A stretch of 64,000 nucleotides of DNA from Anaerolineae bacterium (lineage in GTDB: Bacteria > Chloroflexota > Anaerolineae > Anaerolineales > UBA4823). The notes under the pieces were generated by a model that was not told where the DNA came from, made no database searches, and saw only the letters and a program-made list of their open reading frames with translations. The stretch's first letter is position 1; each line of letters opens with the position of its first letter. Where the stretch lies: NCBI GenBank assembly GCA_003327455.1, contig QOQU01000006.1:1-64000 (forward strand), given 5' to 3'. Below are positions 25,652-34,647 of the stretch, one piece after another. Position numbers and translations under genes: made by a program.

Positions 25652-27898
25652 ATGATCGGTGGACATCCTTATCGCACCGACTCACTTGGCAAAGTGAGCG
25701 GGCAGACCCGCTATGTCGAAGACCTGACCCCAGCAGATGCATGGAGTCTGCTGGTGGGTCGCAGCCCTCACTTTCACGCTCGCCTGCTTAAACTGGATAC
25801 CCACCGAGCCGAGAGTGCCCCGGGGGTGCGCAAGATTCTCACCTGGCGCGACGTGCCAGGTGTCAATAGCTTTGTAGAATACAGCCTGGAAGAGCCTGTC
25901 CTCCCTGCAGTTGGGCAAACCCTGCGCATGAAAGGTGCCCCCATCTTCCTGGTGGTTGCCGAAACTGCCGAACAAGGCTACCAGGCATTGCAACAGGTCG
26001 AAGTAGAACTGGAGGTTTTACCCCATGTTCTTTCGATAGACGAGGCACTGGCACCCGAGGCCGTGCAAATTGCCGGCGACCATAACGTACTGGCGACGTT
26101 CGAGGTCCACTACGGCGACATCGAGGCAGCTTTTGCTCAATCCACCACCATTGTAGAAACCGAATATACTACCAGCTTCCTGGAACATGCCTACCTCGAA
26201 CGCGAAAGCCTGTTGGGCTACGTGGACGAAATGGGGAGGATCACGGTCATCGGTGGCAACCACCAGCCCTACAACCAGAGGCGGTACATTGCCGAGGCGT
26301 TGGGATTACCCTACGAACAGGTGCGAGTGATCACTCCCCCTACAGGGGGCTCCTTTGGAGGCAAGCAAGACCCGTGGCCCTTCATCGCCACCGCCCTGGC
26401 AGTCTATCACGTGCGCCATCCCGTGCGCTTGATCTACAGCCGCGCCGAATCGTTCGAGGCCTCGCCCAAGCGTCACCCCTATCAAATGCGTTACCGAATC
26501 GGTGCCACTGCCGAAGGCGAACTTAAAGCCCTGTTTACCCGCATCTTTGCCGATACAGGCGGATACGATAGCGGCGGCCAGTATATCCCCAATTATGCGA
26601 TCACCTCTGGGGGCGGCTGCTACCGCTGGAACGCGGTAGATGGCATCGCTCAGACCATCTACACCAATGGGCCCAAATCCGGGCAATTTCGCGGCTTTGG
26701 CACGGCGCAAGCAACATTCGGGATTGAATGCGCGCTCGATGAAGTAGCCGAAGCCCTGGCAATCGACCCGCTCGAACTGCGTCTGCGCAATTGTCTGCAC
26801 GATGGCGATCCCCTGTACCTGGGGTATCCCTCCGCTGAGACCATTGGCTATCAACAAGTGCTGGAGGCGATTCGCCCCGCTTATCAGCAGTTACAGGCAG
26901 AAGTCCAGCAATTTCAAGAGCAAAACCCGAATTCATCCCTCCGCCAGGGGGTCGGGCTGGCGGGCATGTGGTACCGCTTCGGCAAGGCAGGCACGTTGTG
27001 CATCGAAGCTCACGCCGAGTTAGCCTTAGATGGGCGCGTTGTCGTTTATTGCGCTGCACCGGATTACGGGCAGGGCACCAACACCGTGATGTCCCAAATT
27101 GCAGCCGATAGCCTGGGGGTCAGCCGCCAGCAAATCCAGATCGTCAACGCCGATACGGCTCTGGTGCCGAACAGCGACATCCAGGGCGCCTCAAGAGCCA
27201 CGTACTTTGTCGGGGGGGCGGTTCGCCAGGCTGTCCTCGCCCTGCGCCAGGAAATCTATGGCCTGGCCGCAGAAATGCTGGATGTCCCCGTGCATCATCT
27301 AATCCTCCAGGAGGATTGCATTCGGGTCAAAGACGCACTGGATCGCCGCTTAACTTTAAAGGAGCTGGCACAAGAGTTCGAGCGCATCGGCAAAGCGCGG
27401 CGGGTGATCGGTCAATTCGACCTGCGGACGGCGTTTCCTCGCCACCCGGATGCCGAATATGCTCCCTTTTTCGTCACCGGCGCCCACGTCGCCAAAGTTC
27501 AGGTTGACCTGGAGACCGGCTTTGTACAGGTTCTCAAGATGGTCGCCGCTCACGATGTGGGCAAGGTAGTCAACCCGATTGACGCCCGCGGACAGGTCGA
27601 AGGGGCGATCCTGATGGGGATCGGCGCAGCCCTCTCAGAAGCCTATTTACCTGGACTGACCAATGGCTTCAGCACCTATCTGTTGCCAATGATCGATCGC
27701 ATGCCTGAAATCGAGGTGATTTTCGTCGAAGTTGGCAGCCGCTTTGGCCCTTATGGCGTGAAAGGGCTGGGGGAGACAGCCATGTTGCCCTCCACGCCAG
27801 CCATTATCAACGCCATCAGCCGCGCCATCGGGAAACGCATTCGTTCCATCCCTGCCACCCCCGAAAAGGTTTATTTCGCCCTGCAGCACAAACCCTGA
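25652..27898 (+). CDS. Molybdenum hydroxylase large subunit (xanthine dehydrogenase family), orphan
   Basis: 748 residues from ATG 25652. The chosen start begins the usual N-terminus (GGHPYRTDSLGKVSGQTRYVEDL). The molybdopterin-binding loops are visible: GGSFGGKQD (about 285), GQFRGFGTAQA (about 405), YGQGTNTVMSQIAADSLG (about 525) and the catalytic Glu in VKGLGETAMLPS near the C-terminus. Such subunits oxidise purines, aldehydes or N-heterocycles at a molybdenum cytosine-dinucleotide cofactor, and normally need a [2Fe-2S] subunit and an FAD subunit. Neither is adjacent nor elsewhere in the window. The next gene, 64 bases downstream, is an MttB-family methyltransferase. The substrate is unknown. 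Confidence 0.85.
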   Translation: MIGGHPYRTDSLGKVSGQTRYVEDLTPADAWSLLVGRSPHFHARLLKLDTHRAESAPGVRKILTWRDVPGVNSFVEYSLEEPVLPAVGQTLRMKGAPIFLVVAETAEQGYQALQQVEVELEVLPHVLSIDEALAPEAVQIAGDHNVLATFEVHYGDIEAAFAQSTTIVETEYTTSFLEHAYLERESLLGYVDEMGRITVIGGNHQPYNQRRYIAEALGLPYEQVRVITPPTGGSFGGKQDPWPFIATALAVYHVRHPVRLIYSRAESFEASPKRHPYQMRYRIGATAEGELKALFTRIFADTGGYDSGGQYIPNYAITSGGGCYRWNAVDGIAQTIYTNGPKSGQFRGFGTAQATFGIECALDEVAEALAIDPLELRLRNCLHDGDPLYLGYPSAETIGYQQVLEAIRPAYQQLQAEVQQFQEQNPNSSLRQGVGLAGMWYRFGKAGTLCIEAHAELALDGRVVVYCAAPDYGQGTNTVMSQIAADSLGVSRQQIQIVNADTALVPNSDIQGASRATYFVGGAVRQAVLALRQEIYGLAAEMLDVPVHHLILQEDCIRVKDALDRRLTLKELAQEFERIGKARRVIGQFDLRTAFPRHPDAEYAPFFVTGAHVAKVQVDLETGFVQVLKMVAAHDVGKVVNPIDARGQVEGAILMGIGAALSEAYLPGLTNGFSTYLLPMIDRMPEIEVIFVEVGSRFGPYGVKGLGETAMLPSTPAIINAISRAIGKRIRSIPATPEKVYFALQHKP

Positions 27899-27962
27899 CT
27901 CCAGGTGCTGGAGAGCAATCCAGACAGTACCATTTCTATCTTACTCAGAGGAGACCTCCACC

Positions 27963-29402
27963 ATGACCCTACGAAGCAATCAGACCGTGATCGAAGCCCC
28001 CCTGTTTCGCAAATTGTCCGATAATCAAATCGAGCGCATCCACAACGCCAGTCTCGAGATTCTCGAGCGCACCGGCATTCGCCTTTATGAGCCGCGCGCC
28101 ATTGAATTACTCAAGAAAAAAGGCGTTTCCGTTGAGGACAACAACCGCGTCCGCATCCCGTCCGGATTGGTTGAATGGGCTCTCTCCATCGCCCCCAAGC
28201 GGGTGACACTCTATGACCGCATGGGGCGGCGGGTGATGCCGCTGGAAGGCTATAACACCTTCTTCGGGCCTGGCTCCGATTGTCCCAATGTCATTGATCT
28301 GCGCAGCGGAGAACGCCGTCCGGGCACCCTTCAGGACATCACCGAAGCCGTCACCGTCTGCGATGCCCTGCCCAACATTGACTTTTTGATGTCTTTTTGC
28401 ATTGCCAACGATCTGCCAGCCGAGGTTTACGACCGCTATCAGATGCGCGCCATGTTGATGTACAGCACCAAACCCATTCTCTTCGTCACCCTGGATTTCG
28501 CAGGGTGTGTCGATGCGGTGCGCATGGCTGAGGCGGTCGCCGGTGGAGCCGAGCAACTGCGCCGCCAGCCCCTGTGCGCCTGCTACATCAACGTCAGCCA
28601 CCCGCTGCGCCATAATCAGGAAGCCCTGGAGAAATTGCTCTTTATGGCAGAGAAAGGACTGCCCACCACTTATACCCCGGTGGTCTTGCGCGGCGCAACC
28701 GGTCCCGTCACCGCAGCGGGAGCAATTGCCCTGGCAAACGCCGGCGAACTGGCCGGTCTGGTGATTGCCCAACTGCAGCGCGAAGGCGCGCCGATCATCC
28801 TGACCGGAGGCGTGAATGATATGTTCGATATGCGCTCGACCATCGACTGTTATGCCGATCCCACCAATCGGGTCATGCTGGTAGAGGTGGCTCACCGCTA
28901 TGGTTTGCCCATCTTTGGATTGACGGGCTGCAGCGATTCCAAACTGCCCGATGAACAGGCTGCCGCCGAAGCCGCCTTTTCCATTCTGCTGGAAACCCTG
29001 GCCGGCGCCCAGCTCGCCCACGACGTTGGCTATCTGGACAGCGGCATGACCAACTCTATCGAACAGATCGTCATCTGCGATGAACTGATCGCCTACGTCA
29101 AGCACTTTATGAAAGGGCTGGAAGTCAACGATGAAACGCTGGCTCTGGATGTCATCGAAAAAATCGGGCCCGATGGAGACTATCTGCGCGACCCACACAC
29201 GCGCAAACATTTCAAAGAAGACTGGTATCCCACCCTGTTCGACCGCAACAATTATGATGGCTGGGTTGCAGGCGGCGCAAAATCGATGCGCCAACGAGCC
29301 AGAGAGAAAGCTCTCCAAATCCTGGAGAGCCATAAACCCGAACCCTTGCCGGCGGAGGTTCAGAAAAAACTCGACCGAATTATCGCTGAAGCGCACCGTT
29401 AG
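27963..29402 (+). CDS. Non-pyrrolysine MttB-family methyltransferase
   Basis: 479 residues, full length for the family, with a good GAGGAG before ATG 27963. The protein is a TIM barrel of the trimethylamine methyltransferase group: FFGPGSDCPNVIDLRSGERRPGTLQDI, VLRGATGPVTAAGAIALANAGELAGLV and GLTGCSDSKLPDEQAAAEAAFS are recognisable. There is no in-frame internal TAG, so it is not a pyrrolysine enzyme but of the type represented by glycine betaine methyltransferase MtgB. Such enzymes move a methyl group from a quaternary amine to a corrinoid protein; no corrinoid protein gene is adjacent. A MetH-activation-like gene lies far away at 61276. Confidence 0.9.
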   Translation: MTLRSNQTVIEAPLFRKLSDNQIERIHNASLEILERTGIRLYEPRAIELLKKKGVSVEDNNRVRIPSGLVEWALSIAPKRVTLYDRMGRRVMPLEGYNTFFGPGSDCPNVIDLRSGERRPGTLQDITEAVTVCDALPNIDFLMSFCIANDLPAEVYDRYQMRAMLMYSTKPILFVTLDFAGCVDAVRMAEAVAGGAEQLRRQPLCACYINVSHPLRHNQEALEKLLFMAEKGLPTTYTPVVLRGATGPVTAAGAIALANAGELAGLVIAQLQREGAPIILTGGVNDMFDMRSTIDCYADPTNRVMLVEVAHRYGLPIFGLTGCSDSKLPDEQAAAEAAFSILLETLAGAQLAHDVGYLDSGMTNSIEQIVICDELIAYVKHFMKGLEVNDETLALDVIEKIGPDGDYLRDPHTRKHFKEDWYPTLFDRNNYDGWVAGGAKSMRQRAREKALQILESHKPEPLPAEVQKKLDRIIAEAHR

Positions 29403-29524
29403 GGAAACGCCTTCCACATCAGGCATGCCCGACAAGGGAACAGGGCTTTTGTTCTAAAGCGAAGAACCCCGTCCCCCATATCTCGGCTTGCCTCCCGACC
29501 AAAACCTTCCCAGACGAAAGAACC

Positions 29525-29560
29525 GGCGAGGGCGAACTTTGGGTTCGGTTCGCCCTCGCC
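29525..29560. terminator. Strong hairpin in the convergent gap after the MttB-family gene
   Basis: GGCGAGGGCGAAC (29525-29537) pairs perfectly with GTTCGCCCTCGCC (29548-29560), a 13-base G+C-rich stem with a 10-base loop. No T-run follows on either strand. A second weaker pair, GGACGGG and CCCGTCC, lies near 29583-29627. Together they probably end both convergent transcripts. Confidence 0.55.
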
Positions 29561-29628
29561 CACTGGTCAGTCAGAGCGGTGGGACGGGCAAGTTTTCGAG
29601 GGGAATAGCTGTACCCCACCCCGTCCTC

Positions 29629-30018
29629 CTATTTCACCACCAGACGAAATTCCTGTTGCGCCTCCAGTTCTCCCTGGCGGACCGAAACGGTAATCTTCCA
29701 GTTTCCGCTCATGCTGAAATTCGCCGTAATGGCGTAGACGCCACCCCCCTGTTCCGTTGCCGTCCCGCTCATCTCCATCCCCGTCATATCGATGTGATCG
29801 GCATGAGCTTCAACGCTCGCCCCCTGCAGGGGGTTGCCGTTTTGATCCAGGACGGTGAAACGCAACTCTACATCCCCCACCTGCGGCGGATCTGGGACGG
29901 TGGCAAGATTGACCTGGATGGGTTGAGCAACCGATGGAGTTGGCTCGGCTTGACTGGCACAGGCAGGCAGCGTCAAAAGCAGAGCGATCAAAAGAAATAA
30001 GCGGTAAATCTTTTTCAT
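29629..30018 (-). CDS. Small exported lipoprotein, FixH/YtkA-like, possible copper binder
   Basis: 129 residues from ATG 30018, which follows GAGGAG; a longer frame to 30129 overlaps the oxidase gene. The signal peptide ends in LPACAS (lipobox). The mature domain is a beta-sandwich of about 95 residues of the YtkA/FixH type, with HADHIDMTGMEM offering His and Met ligands. It starts 20 bases after the multicopper oxidase stop and is surely in the same operon. Copper delivery or protection is inferred from the motif and neighbour. Confidence 0.8.
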   Translation of the reverse strand: MKKIYRLFLLIALLLTLPACASQAEPTPSVAQPIQVNLATVPDPPQVGDVELRFTVLDQNGNPLQGASVEAHADHIDMTGMEMSGTATEQGGGVYAITANFSMSGNWKITVSVRQGELEAQQEFRLVVK

Positions 30019-30038
30019 AAGCACTCCTCTGGTCGAGA

Positions 30039-31163
30039 TTATTCGGTCACATGGATGACCAGCATCAAACCACCCGGTTCGACATTGTGATTGGTTGTAT
30101 GATGCAAGATATGACAGTGCAACATCCACTCTCCCACTTCGCTTGCCACAAACTCAATGTCGTAACGCTCGCCAGGCGCAACGCTGATCGTATCCCTGGT
30201 CAACTGAGCTGCTTCGGGAACCGCGTGCCCATCGACAGCCACAACTTTGAAGGCAAAGCCGTGTAGATGCATCGGATGGATGAACTGTCCAATGCCGATC
30301 AAACGCAGGCGCACCACCTCCCCTTTCCTGACCGTAATGGTCTCTGTTGCCGGAAAAGCCTTGCCGTTGATCGTAAAGTAATTTGGCTCCATCCCGCTCA
30401 TCGGCATGGCAGCGTAGGTCAATCCATCGCGCACCAACCATTCCGACAACATCAGAATCTTATCCACCGCTGGGGGGTTGGTTTCGGGCTCTTTGGGGTC
30501 AATAATGAAGGGTGCATACAAACCGACACTGACCTGGATATCCCCTTCGTAGTGGGAATGATACATAAAGGTGCCTGCCGGTCGGGCGATGAACTCATAG
30601 GTAAAGGTCTCGCCTGGCTGAATGGGCTCCTGGGTCATGCCCGGCACGCCATCCATGGCATTGGGGACTTCAATGCCGTGCCAGTGGATGGTCGTTGGAA
30701 CCGGTAATTCGTTTTTGAGAATCACCCTTACCGCATCTCCCTCCGTCACCCGAATCAGCGGTCCCGGCACTGTGCCATTGTAGGTATAGGCAGTGACTTC
30801 CACCCCGTCCAGGATTTTCCATTTCACCACCTTCGCCGTCAACTCAAAGACCTTGACCCCGTTTTCGAGGCGAAAATTGAGCGGTTGGCCTCCCTGATCG
30901 GCACTGGCTGGCTCTATCTTGGGCGCGGTAATCGGCTGCATCATGTGAGCCGCTTCAGGGTTGTGTGCCATCATTGCGCCGGGAGTCGGTGTGGCATTCG
31001 CCCCCAATGAACCCTCAGCCGGGTTGTTCCCTGACAGACCGACCTGTTCATCCGAATCAGCGGAAGGCGAGAGACCCTCTCGATTCAGACCCGACAGCGG
31101 CGGCGTACAGGCTGCCGAAAGTACAAATAAGGCGAACACAAATACGAATCCTAATCTTCTCAT
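30039..31163 (-). CDS. Exported two-domain multicopper oxidase (laccase-like)
   Basis: 374 residues from ATG 31163 after GGAG. Signal peptide with lipobox VLSAAC. All four copper-binding motifs are visible: HWHG (TIHWHGIEVPNAMDG), HSH (TFMYHSHYEG), HPMHLHGF, and HCHILHH near the C-terminus with a downstream Met (GGLM). At this length only two cupredoxin domains fit, as in two-domain laccases that assemble as trimers. It would oxidise Cu(I), metal ions or phenols outside the membrane. Residues 25-85 are a low-complexity linker containing NPEAAHMMQ. The following lipoprotein gene suggests a copper-handling pair. Confidence 0.9.
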   Translation of the reverse strand: MRRLGFVFVFALFVLSAACTPPLSGLNREGLSPSADSDEQVGLSGNNPAEGSLGANATPTPGAMMAHNPEAAHMMQPITAPKIEPASADQGGQPLNFRLENGVKVFELTAKVVKWKILDGVEVTAYTYNGTVPGPLIRVTEGDAVRVILKNELPVPTTIHWHGIEVPNAMDGVPGMTQEPIQPGETFTYEFIARPAGTFMYHSHYEGDIQVSVGLYAPFIIDPKEPETNPPAVDKILMLSEWLVRDGLTYAAMPMSGMEPNYFTINGKAFPATETITVRKGEVVRLRLIGIGQFIHPMHLHGFAFKVVAVDGHAVPEAAQLTRDTISVAPGERYDIEFVASEVGEWMLHCHILHHTTNHNVEPGGLMLVIHVTE

Positions 31164-31453
31164 TGCATAAATCTCCAAGCAGTCCTATAAGAGTATGCTC
31201 CAGGCGCGATCAGACAAGATATATCCTTACAAATTTGCCCGCAATACTCCTGATAGAATAACCGCACGGTCTGAGGCAGAGAACCGCCATCTACTCCGTA
31301 CCTGCATAGGCAATTTTGCTCATCTGGTTTGGTATTTTGGGGGCAATGTCAAGCTTTTGCTTTTGAAGGTTAGGGGAACATCCTTTCTGAGATTGGTTTA
31401 TTAAAGAGCTTTCGGAAGCGAGAAAACCCAGGTTTCCCCGCAAAGATTTTTAG
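31164..31453. other. Gap between multicopper oxidase and tRNA-Ser
   Basis: 290 bases. It must contain the promoter of the oxidase operon (minus strand), but no box close to consensus stands out. No credible open frame or repeat is seen. Confidence 0.4.
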
Positions 31454-31459
31454 TATAAT
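31454..31459 (+). promoter_or_regulatory. TATAAT box of tRNA-Ser
   Basis: TATAAT lies 36 bases before the tRNA 5' end. No good -35 hexamer is found at the expected distance. A G-rich stretch (CGGGGG, 31474 onward) would be in the 5' leader removed by RNase P. Confidence 0.5.
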
Positions 31460-31495
31460 TGGCTTAGAGTTTCGGGGGTTGAAAGGCGTGGATTT

Positions 31496-31583
31496 GGAGA
31501 GGTGCCGGAGTGGTTGAACGGGGCGGTCTCGAAAACCGTTGTGGGTCTTGTATCCACCGTGGGTTCGAATCCCACCCTCTCCG
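31496..31583 (+). tRNA. tRNA-Ser (anticodon CGA)
   Basis: The acceptor stem GGAGAGG (31496-31502) pairs with CCTCTCC (31576-31582), with discriminator G. The anticodon loop CTCGAAA is closed by GCGGT/ACCGT, so the anticodon is CGA, reading UCG. A long variable arm (GTGGGTCTTGTATCCAC) marks it as a type II serine tRNA, and the T arm GTGGGTTCGAATCCCAC is standard. The CCA end is not encoded. Confidence 0.95.
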
Positions 31584-31924
31584 CTGCTCTAATTTAACGG
31601 TTGGTTCAGGCTCTTTCTGCAAGCATCCTCACTCGTTCAGGCAAATAAGGGTTTATCAACAACCTCTTTCTTTGCCTTTTCTCGTTATAGCCCAACCGCT
31701 TTGCAGGTCAGTCTTCGGCGGCAGGATTTGAATATGCTGACAGCCTGAGCTAAGCGCATTTCGGGATAGCTTGCCATTCAGGTAGGGCGAAATTAATTTT
31801 TGCCCTACGCTGGACAGCAAACACCATATTTTACGAGCTGAGCCAAGAAATTTTGTGTCTAACTTCCCCGCTGAGAATTGCTACCTGGGGCTCAGCCAAT
31901 TCATAGCGAGAGAAGCCTCTATTT
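31584..31924. other. Intergenic region with one long hairpin
   Basis: 341 bases between tRNA-Ser and the convergent membrane protein gene. Apart from the hairpin at 31782-31808 I see no coding frame, repeat family or second RNA gene. Confidence 0.4.
31782..31808. terminator. Stem-loop in the convergent gap
   Basis: GTAGGGCGAAA (31782-31792) pairs with TTTTGCCCTAC (31798-31808) over 11 bases with one G-T pair and a 5-base loop. It lies 116 bases past the stop of the minus-strand membrane protein gene and could terminate either strand. Confidence 0.45.
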
Positions 31925-32815
31925 TTAAAAGCTCCCCTCCTCGGAAATATTTCTGAACAAAAGGATAGTCATCCAGAGCACCACCAGCGCCAGTCCGCCG
32001 AAGGTGGCAACCAGAGGCAGACTGTCTGCAGTTCCTACCCGTGCCATATTGACTCCCATCAGACTGACCGAAATCCCCAGCGTCATGAACTTAACCAACC
32101 CAACAGAGGTTAGCAAATATCCCCATGCACTTCTGCGCAATAAAAGAAACCCAGACAGCACACAGGCAGGCACAACAATTGCAAGATCCATCGCCTGAAT
32201 AAACAGACTGGTGGTATTTTCAAGAGTGGGGACGCCCCGGATCCCACCCCGCTGCCAGCCAGCCGGGGATAAATCCAGGGTGGGTAGGATGCGCCCCAAC
32301 CAGGCAAAAGTCAGGAAAGCCGCAGCAAAAAACAAAGTGCCGGCAATCCAACCGCGCGGCAAACCCTCTGAGAAATGAGCCGCCAGTTCCTGGAGATCAA
32401 AGGACATCAGCACCAGGACGAAAGCAAATAAGCTCAAGCTGAACAAGGCTACATACACCAAAAACAAAGCGTTGTACTGCGCCCCAAAGCACATGGTTAT
32501 ATAGGTGTACAGGATAAAACCCAGCACCCCACCCAGCATCAACCGCCCGCGTAAGGAACCACGCCAGGCCATGATGAATGAGACGGCAAGCATGGGTAAC
32601 CCCAAGATGAGCATGACAAAATCATTTGCTTGCATCTGGGCGACCGAACTGACTGTATCCCAGGCATACAAACCGCGTCCATGAATGGTCACTGCTTCAC
32701 CACGGAAAGTAACCAGCGGAAAGGAAGAGCCTTCAGCGGGCATCAGTCCGGCGACACAAGCGACTAGAGTAAGAAAAAATATCAACGGAACAATCCATTT
32801 TAAGGCAGGTTTCAT
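31925..32815 (-). CDS. Polytopic membrane protein of unknown function
   Basis: 296 residues with about eight hydrophobic segments. The first (residues 8-24, WIVPLIFFLTLVACVAGLM) resembles a signal-anchor. A loop of about 45 residues outside the membrane follows, containing GRGLYAWDTVSSVAQMQANDFV, then helices run to the C-terminus. No catalytic motif is recognised. It starts 46 bases after the flavodoxin stop and is the last gene of the operon with the Acg-like nitroreductase, so it may be a membrane partner of those redox proteins. Confidence 0.8.
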   Translation of the reverse strand: MKPALKWIVPLIFFLTLVACVAGLMPAEGSSFPLVTFRGEAVTIHGRGLYAWDTVSSVAQMQANDFVMLILGLPMLAVSFIMAWRGSLRGRLMLGGVLGFILYTYITMCFGAQYNALFLVYVALFSLSLFAFVLVLMSFDLQELAAHFSEGLPRGWIAGTLFFAAAFLTFAWLGRILPTLDLSPAGWQRGGIRGVPTLENTTSLFIQAMDLAIVVPACVLSGFLLLRRSAWGYLLTSVGLVKFMTLGISVSLMGVNMARVGTADSLPLVATFGGLALVVLWMTILLFRNISEEGSF

Positions 32816-32861
32816 CTCAAAGCTCCGATCCAGTTAATGGCTTCTATCTCAGGCTACATCC

Positions 32862-33506
32862 CTAAGCAAAAACGGCTTTTGCCCAATTTTGAATTTTGTC
32901 CCAATCGCGCTGATCGGACTCAACCGCCTTAACCATTTTGGCAATCAAGCGGTCAAGGAAAGATAAACGCGAAAAATCCATCTTTCCCGCAAAATAGACT
33001 TCTTCGGCATGGTTCAGCAGAGGCCGCACCTCTTGCAGGTAGGCAAATCGAGCTGCCCGGCTGGTTTCATCCTCAGCCAGATTCAGCATGTGCACCGTAA
33101 ACAGGGCAATTGGCATTTGATTGAGGACGCGCTGATTCTCTTTGACAAAATCCACCGCCTCGGGAAGCCATTTTCCCATGCGGATAGCACTTCCAATCAG
33201 CACACAATCGTATCCGGTTAGAGACGGCTTCTCTTTGACAGGGACAACTTGAACGTTAAAACCACGCGCTGCCATCACTTCTCCCATTACAGCAGCAATT
33301 TCAGCCGTAGAGCCGGCGCGAGTGGCATAGGTAATCAGAACAGATTGATTCATTTGATTTTCCTTTCCAAAATTCAATTCAGGGGTGGAAACTGGCGGTG
33401 ATAGGGTCGCCAGATAGCCTGCTCCGCAACAGGTAAACACAGCCGCACCCATCGTCAGGCTGCCCAGTTTTAGAAAATCCCGGCGTGAAAGGGTTGACTT
33501 CGTCAT
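32862..33506 (-). CDS. Flavodoxin-domain protein with Tat signal
   Basis: 214 residues. The N-terminus TLSRRDFLKLGSLTMGAAVF is a twin-arginine signal (SRRDFLK), which is unusual for a flavodoxin. The mature part starts VLITYATRAGSTAEIA (the FMN phosphate loop T-x-T-G-x-T type) and continues like HemG/flavodoxin_5 (YDCVLIGSAIRMGKWLPEAVDFV). A second Met at residue 52 (MNQSVLITYATRAG) could give a cytoplasmic form without the signal. The gene follows the nitroreductase by 10 bases. Electron transfer to or from an exported partner is inferred. Confidence 0.85.
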   Translation of the reverse strand: MTKSTLSRRDFLKLGSLTMGAAVFTCCGAGYLATLSPPVSTPELNFGKENQMNQSVLITYATRAGSTAEIAAVMGEVMAARGFNVQVVPVKEKPSLTGYDCVLIGSAIRMGKWLPEAVDFVKENQRVLNQMPIALFTVHMLNLAEDETSRAARFAYLQEVRPLLNHAEEVYFAGKMDFSRLSFLDRLIAKMVKAVESDQRDWDKIQNWAKAVFA

Positions 33507-33516
33507 CAGACTGCTC

Positions 33517-34623
33517 CTAAATCAAAACCTGCTCAACCGGTCGGCGTAAAGATTTGGGCATCGGGTCAGCATAGCCGAAACGGACTAACAGTTGAGGTCG
33601 CATCTCAGCCAGGGATAAAGCGCTCTGGAATTGATCTCGGATCTCTGGAACTTCAATCGGTTGATTGAGAAGCGCACTTTTTATCCCAAGAGACGTCATC
33701 GTCAAGGCAAGTCGCTGATAGACCCGCCCAACCCGCACCCACGACGCCACATCTTCTGCCGCCGCAGTGATTACCACAACACCCGCAGAGCTACGCAACT
33801 TTCGCACATCACTTTCGGCTTGTTGCATCGGGCGACTTCTCGAGACGAACCATGAACCCAGCCAGCGAGGAACACTGGGATTACCCGAACATTTGGAATA
33901 CAATCCATCCCGAGTTGAGAGAGCCTCTTTCTCGTTAAACCGCAACCAGGAAATCAGCTCGTTGAGAAAAGCGCGTTGAGAATATTGCGCCAGCGTCCCG
34001 GCAGTCACATATTCAATCACCGTCTCCATTTCCTCAGGCGTGACGACAAGTCTCAGTCCGATGCCAGGCTCAACTGTTATTGAGGTCAGTTGTTGCAAAG
34101 TGTTTATATCAACCTGCTTTCCGTTATACTCCGAGCGGGTACTCTGGCGAAAAGGGATTGCGTCAAAAGTCGAGCTTCTAACCGGGCTGTCTTTCAACAG
34201 ACGAACCCGGATACAGGGCGCGTCGTTTTGCGGATAGGAAATCTCGGTTGCATAGCCATGAGCGCGGGCAGCCAGGACAAGATTCTCCAGGGCGCAACCT
34301 AAACTGATCCATAGAGATCGGTTTTCAGGGTCAGCCACAGGTAAAGTTCGCGTGAGATCAGGATGAATTTCGATCTGATCGGCGTGAATAGCAAATTTCC
34401 ACGGCTGTGTGTTATGACTGTTCGCAGCCAGTGTGGCATAACGGATGATCGCGTAGATTTCTTCGCCTTTCTGAGATCGAAAAATACCCCGGTGCTGTTC
34501 AACCTGGCTGGCATCGGCAGTGGATTGCGAAGCCGCTCCAAAAGTAGCCCTTTCCTGGGAATTCGGGTCGATATTTATCATAAAATTTGCAGTCTCATCC
34601 TTTAATTGTTTTTGCGATTCCAT
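33517..34623 (-). CDS. Acg-like nitroreductase-family protein
   Basis: 368 residues. The pattern YATLAANSHNTQPWKFAI (FMN-binding start of the Acg-type nitroreductase fold) is near residue 62-79, with NRSLWISLGCALENLVLAARAHGY following and a second half around ESDVRKLRSSAGVVVITAAAEDVASWVRVGRVYQRLAL. Acg proteins of mycobacteria bind FMN but lack the usual reductase dimer. No Tat signal is seen. It shares an operon with a small ACT-like protein upstream and a Tat-exported flavodoxin downstream, and lies beside a LAL regulator. Confidence 0.85.
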   Translation of the reverse strand: MESQKQLKDETANFMINIDPNSQERATFGAASQSTADASQVEQHRGIFRSQKGEEIYAIIRYATLAANSHNTQPWKFAIHADQIEIHPDLTRTLPVADPENRSLWISLGCALENLVLAARAHGYATEISYPQNDAPCIRVRLLKDSPVRSSTFDAIPFRQSTRSEYNGKQVDINTLQQLTSITVEPGIGLRLVVTPEEMETVIEYVTAGTLAQYSQRAFLNELISWLRFNEKEALSTRDGLYSKCSGNPSVPRWLGSWFVSRSRPMQQAESDVRKLRSSAGVVVITAAAEDVASWVRVGRVYQRLALTMTSLGIKSALLNQPIEVPEIRDQFQSALSLAEMRPQLLVRFGYADPMPKSLRRPVEQVLI

Positions 34624-34647
34624 TTTTTAGCTCCTGTTCAACTCTGG

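Noticed and set aside
29400-29402. TAG as a pyrrolysine codon in the MttB-family gene
   Set aside because: It is at the natural C-terminal end of a 479-residue protein; pyrrolysine would be internal, and the following frame shows no family sequence.
28107-29435. Long minus-strand open frame of 442 codons
   Set aside because: Antisense to the MttB-family gene; low-complexity composition and no family pattern.
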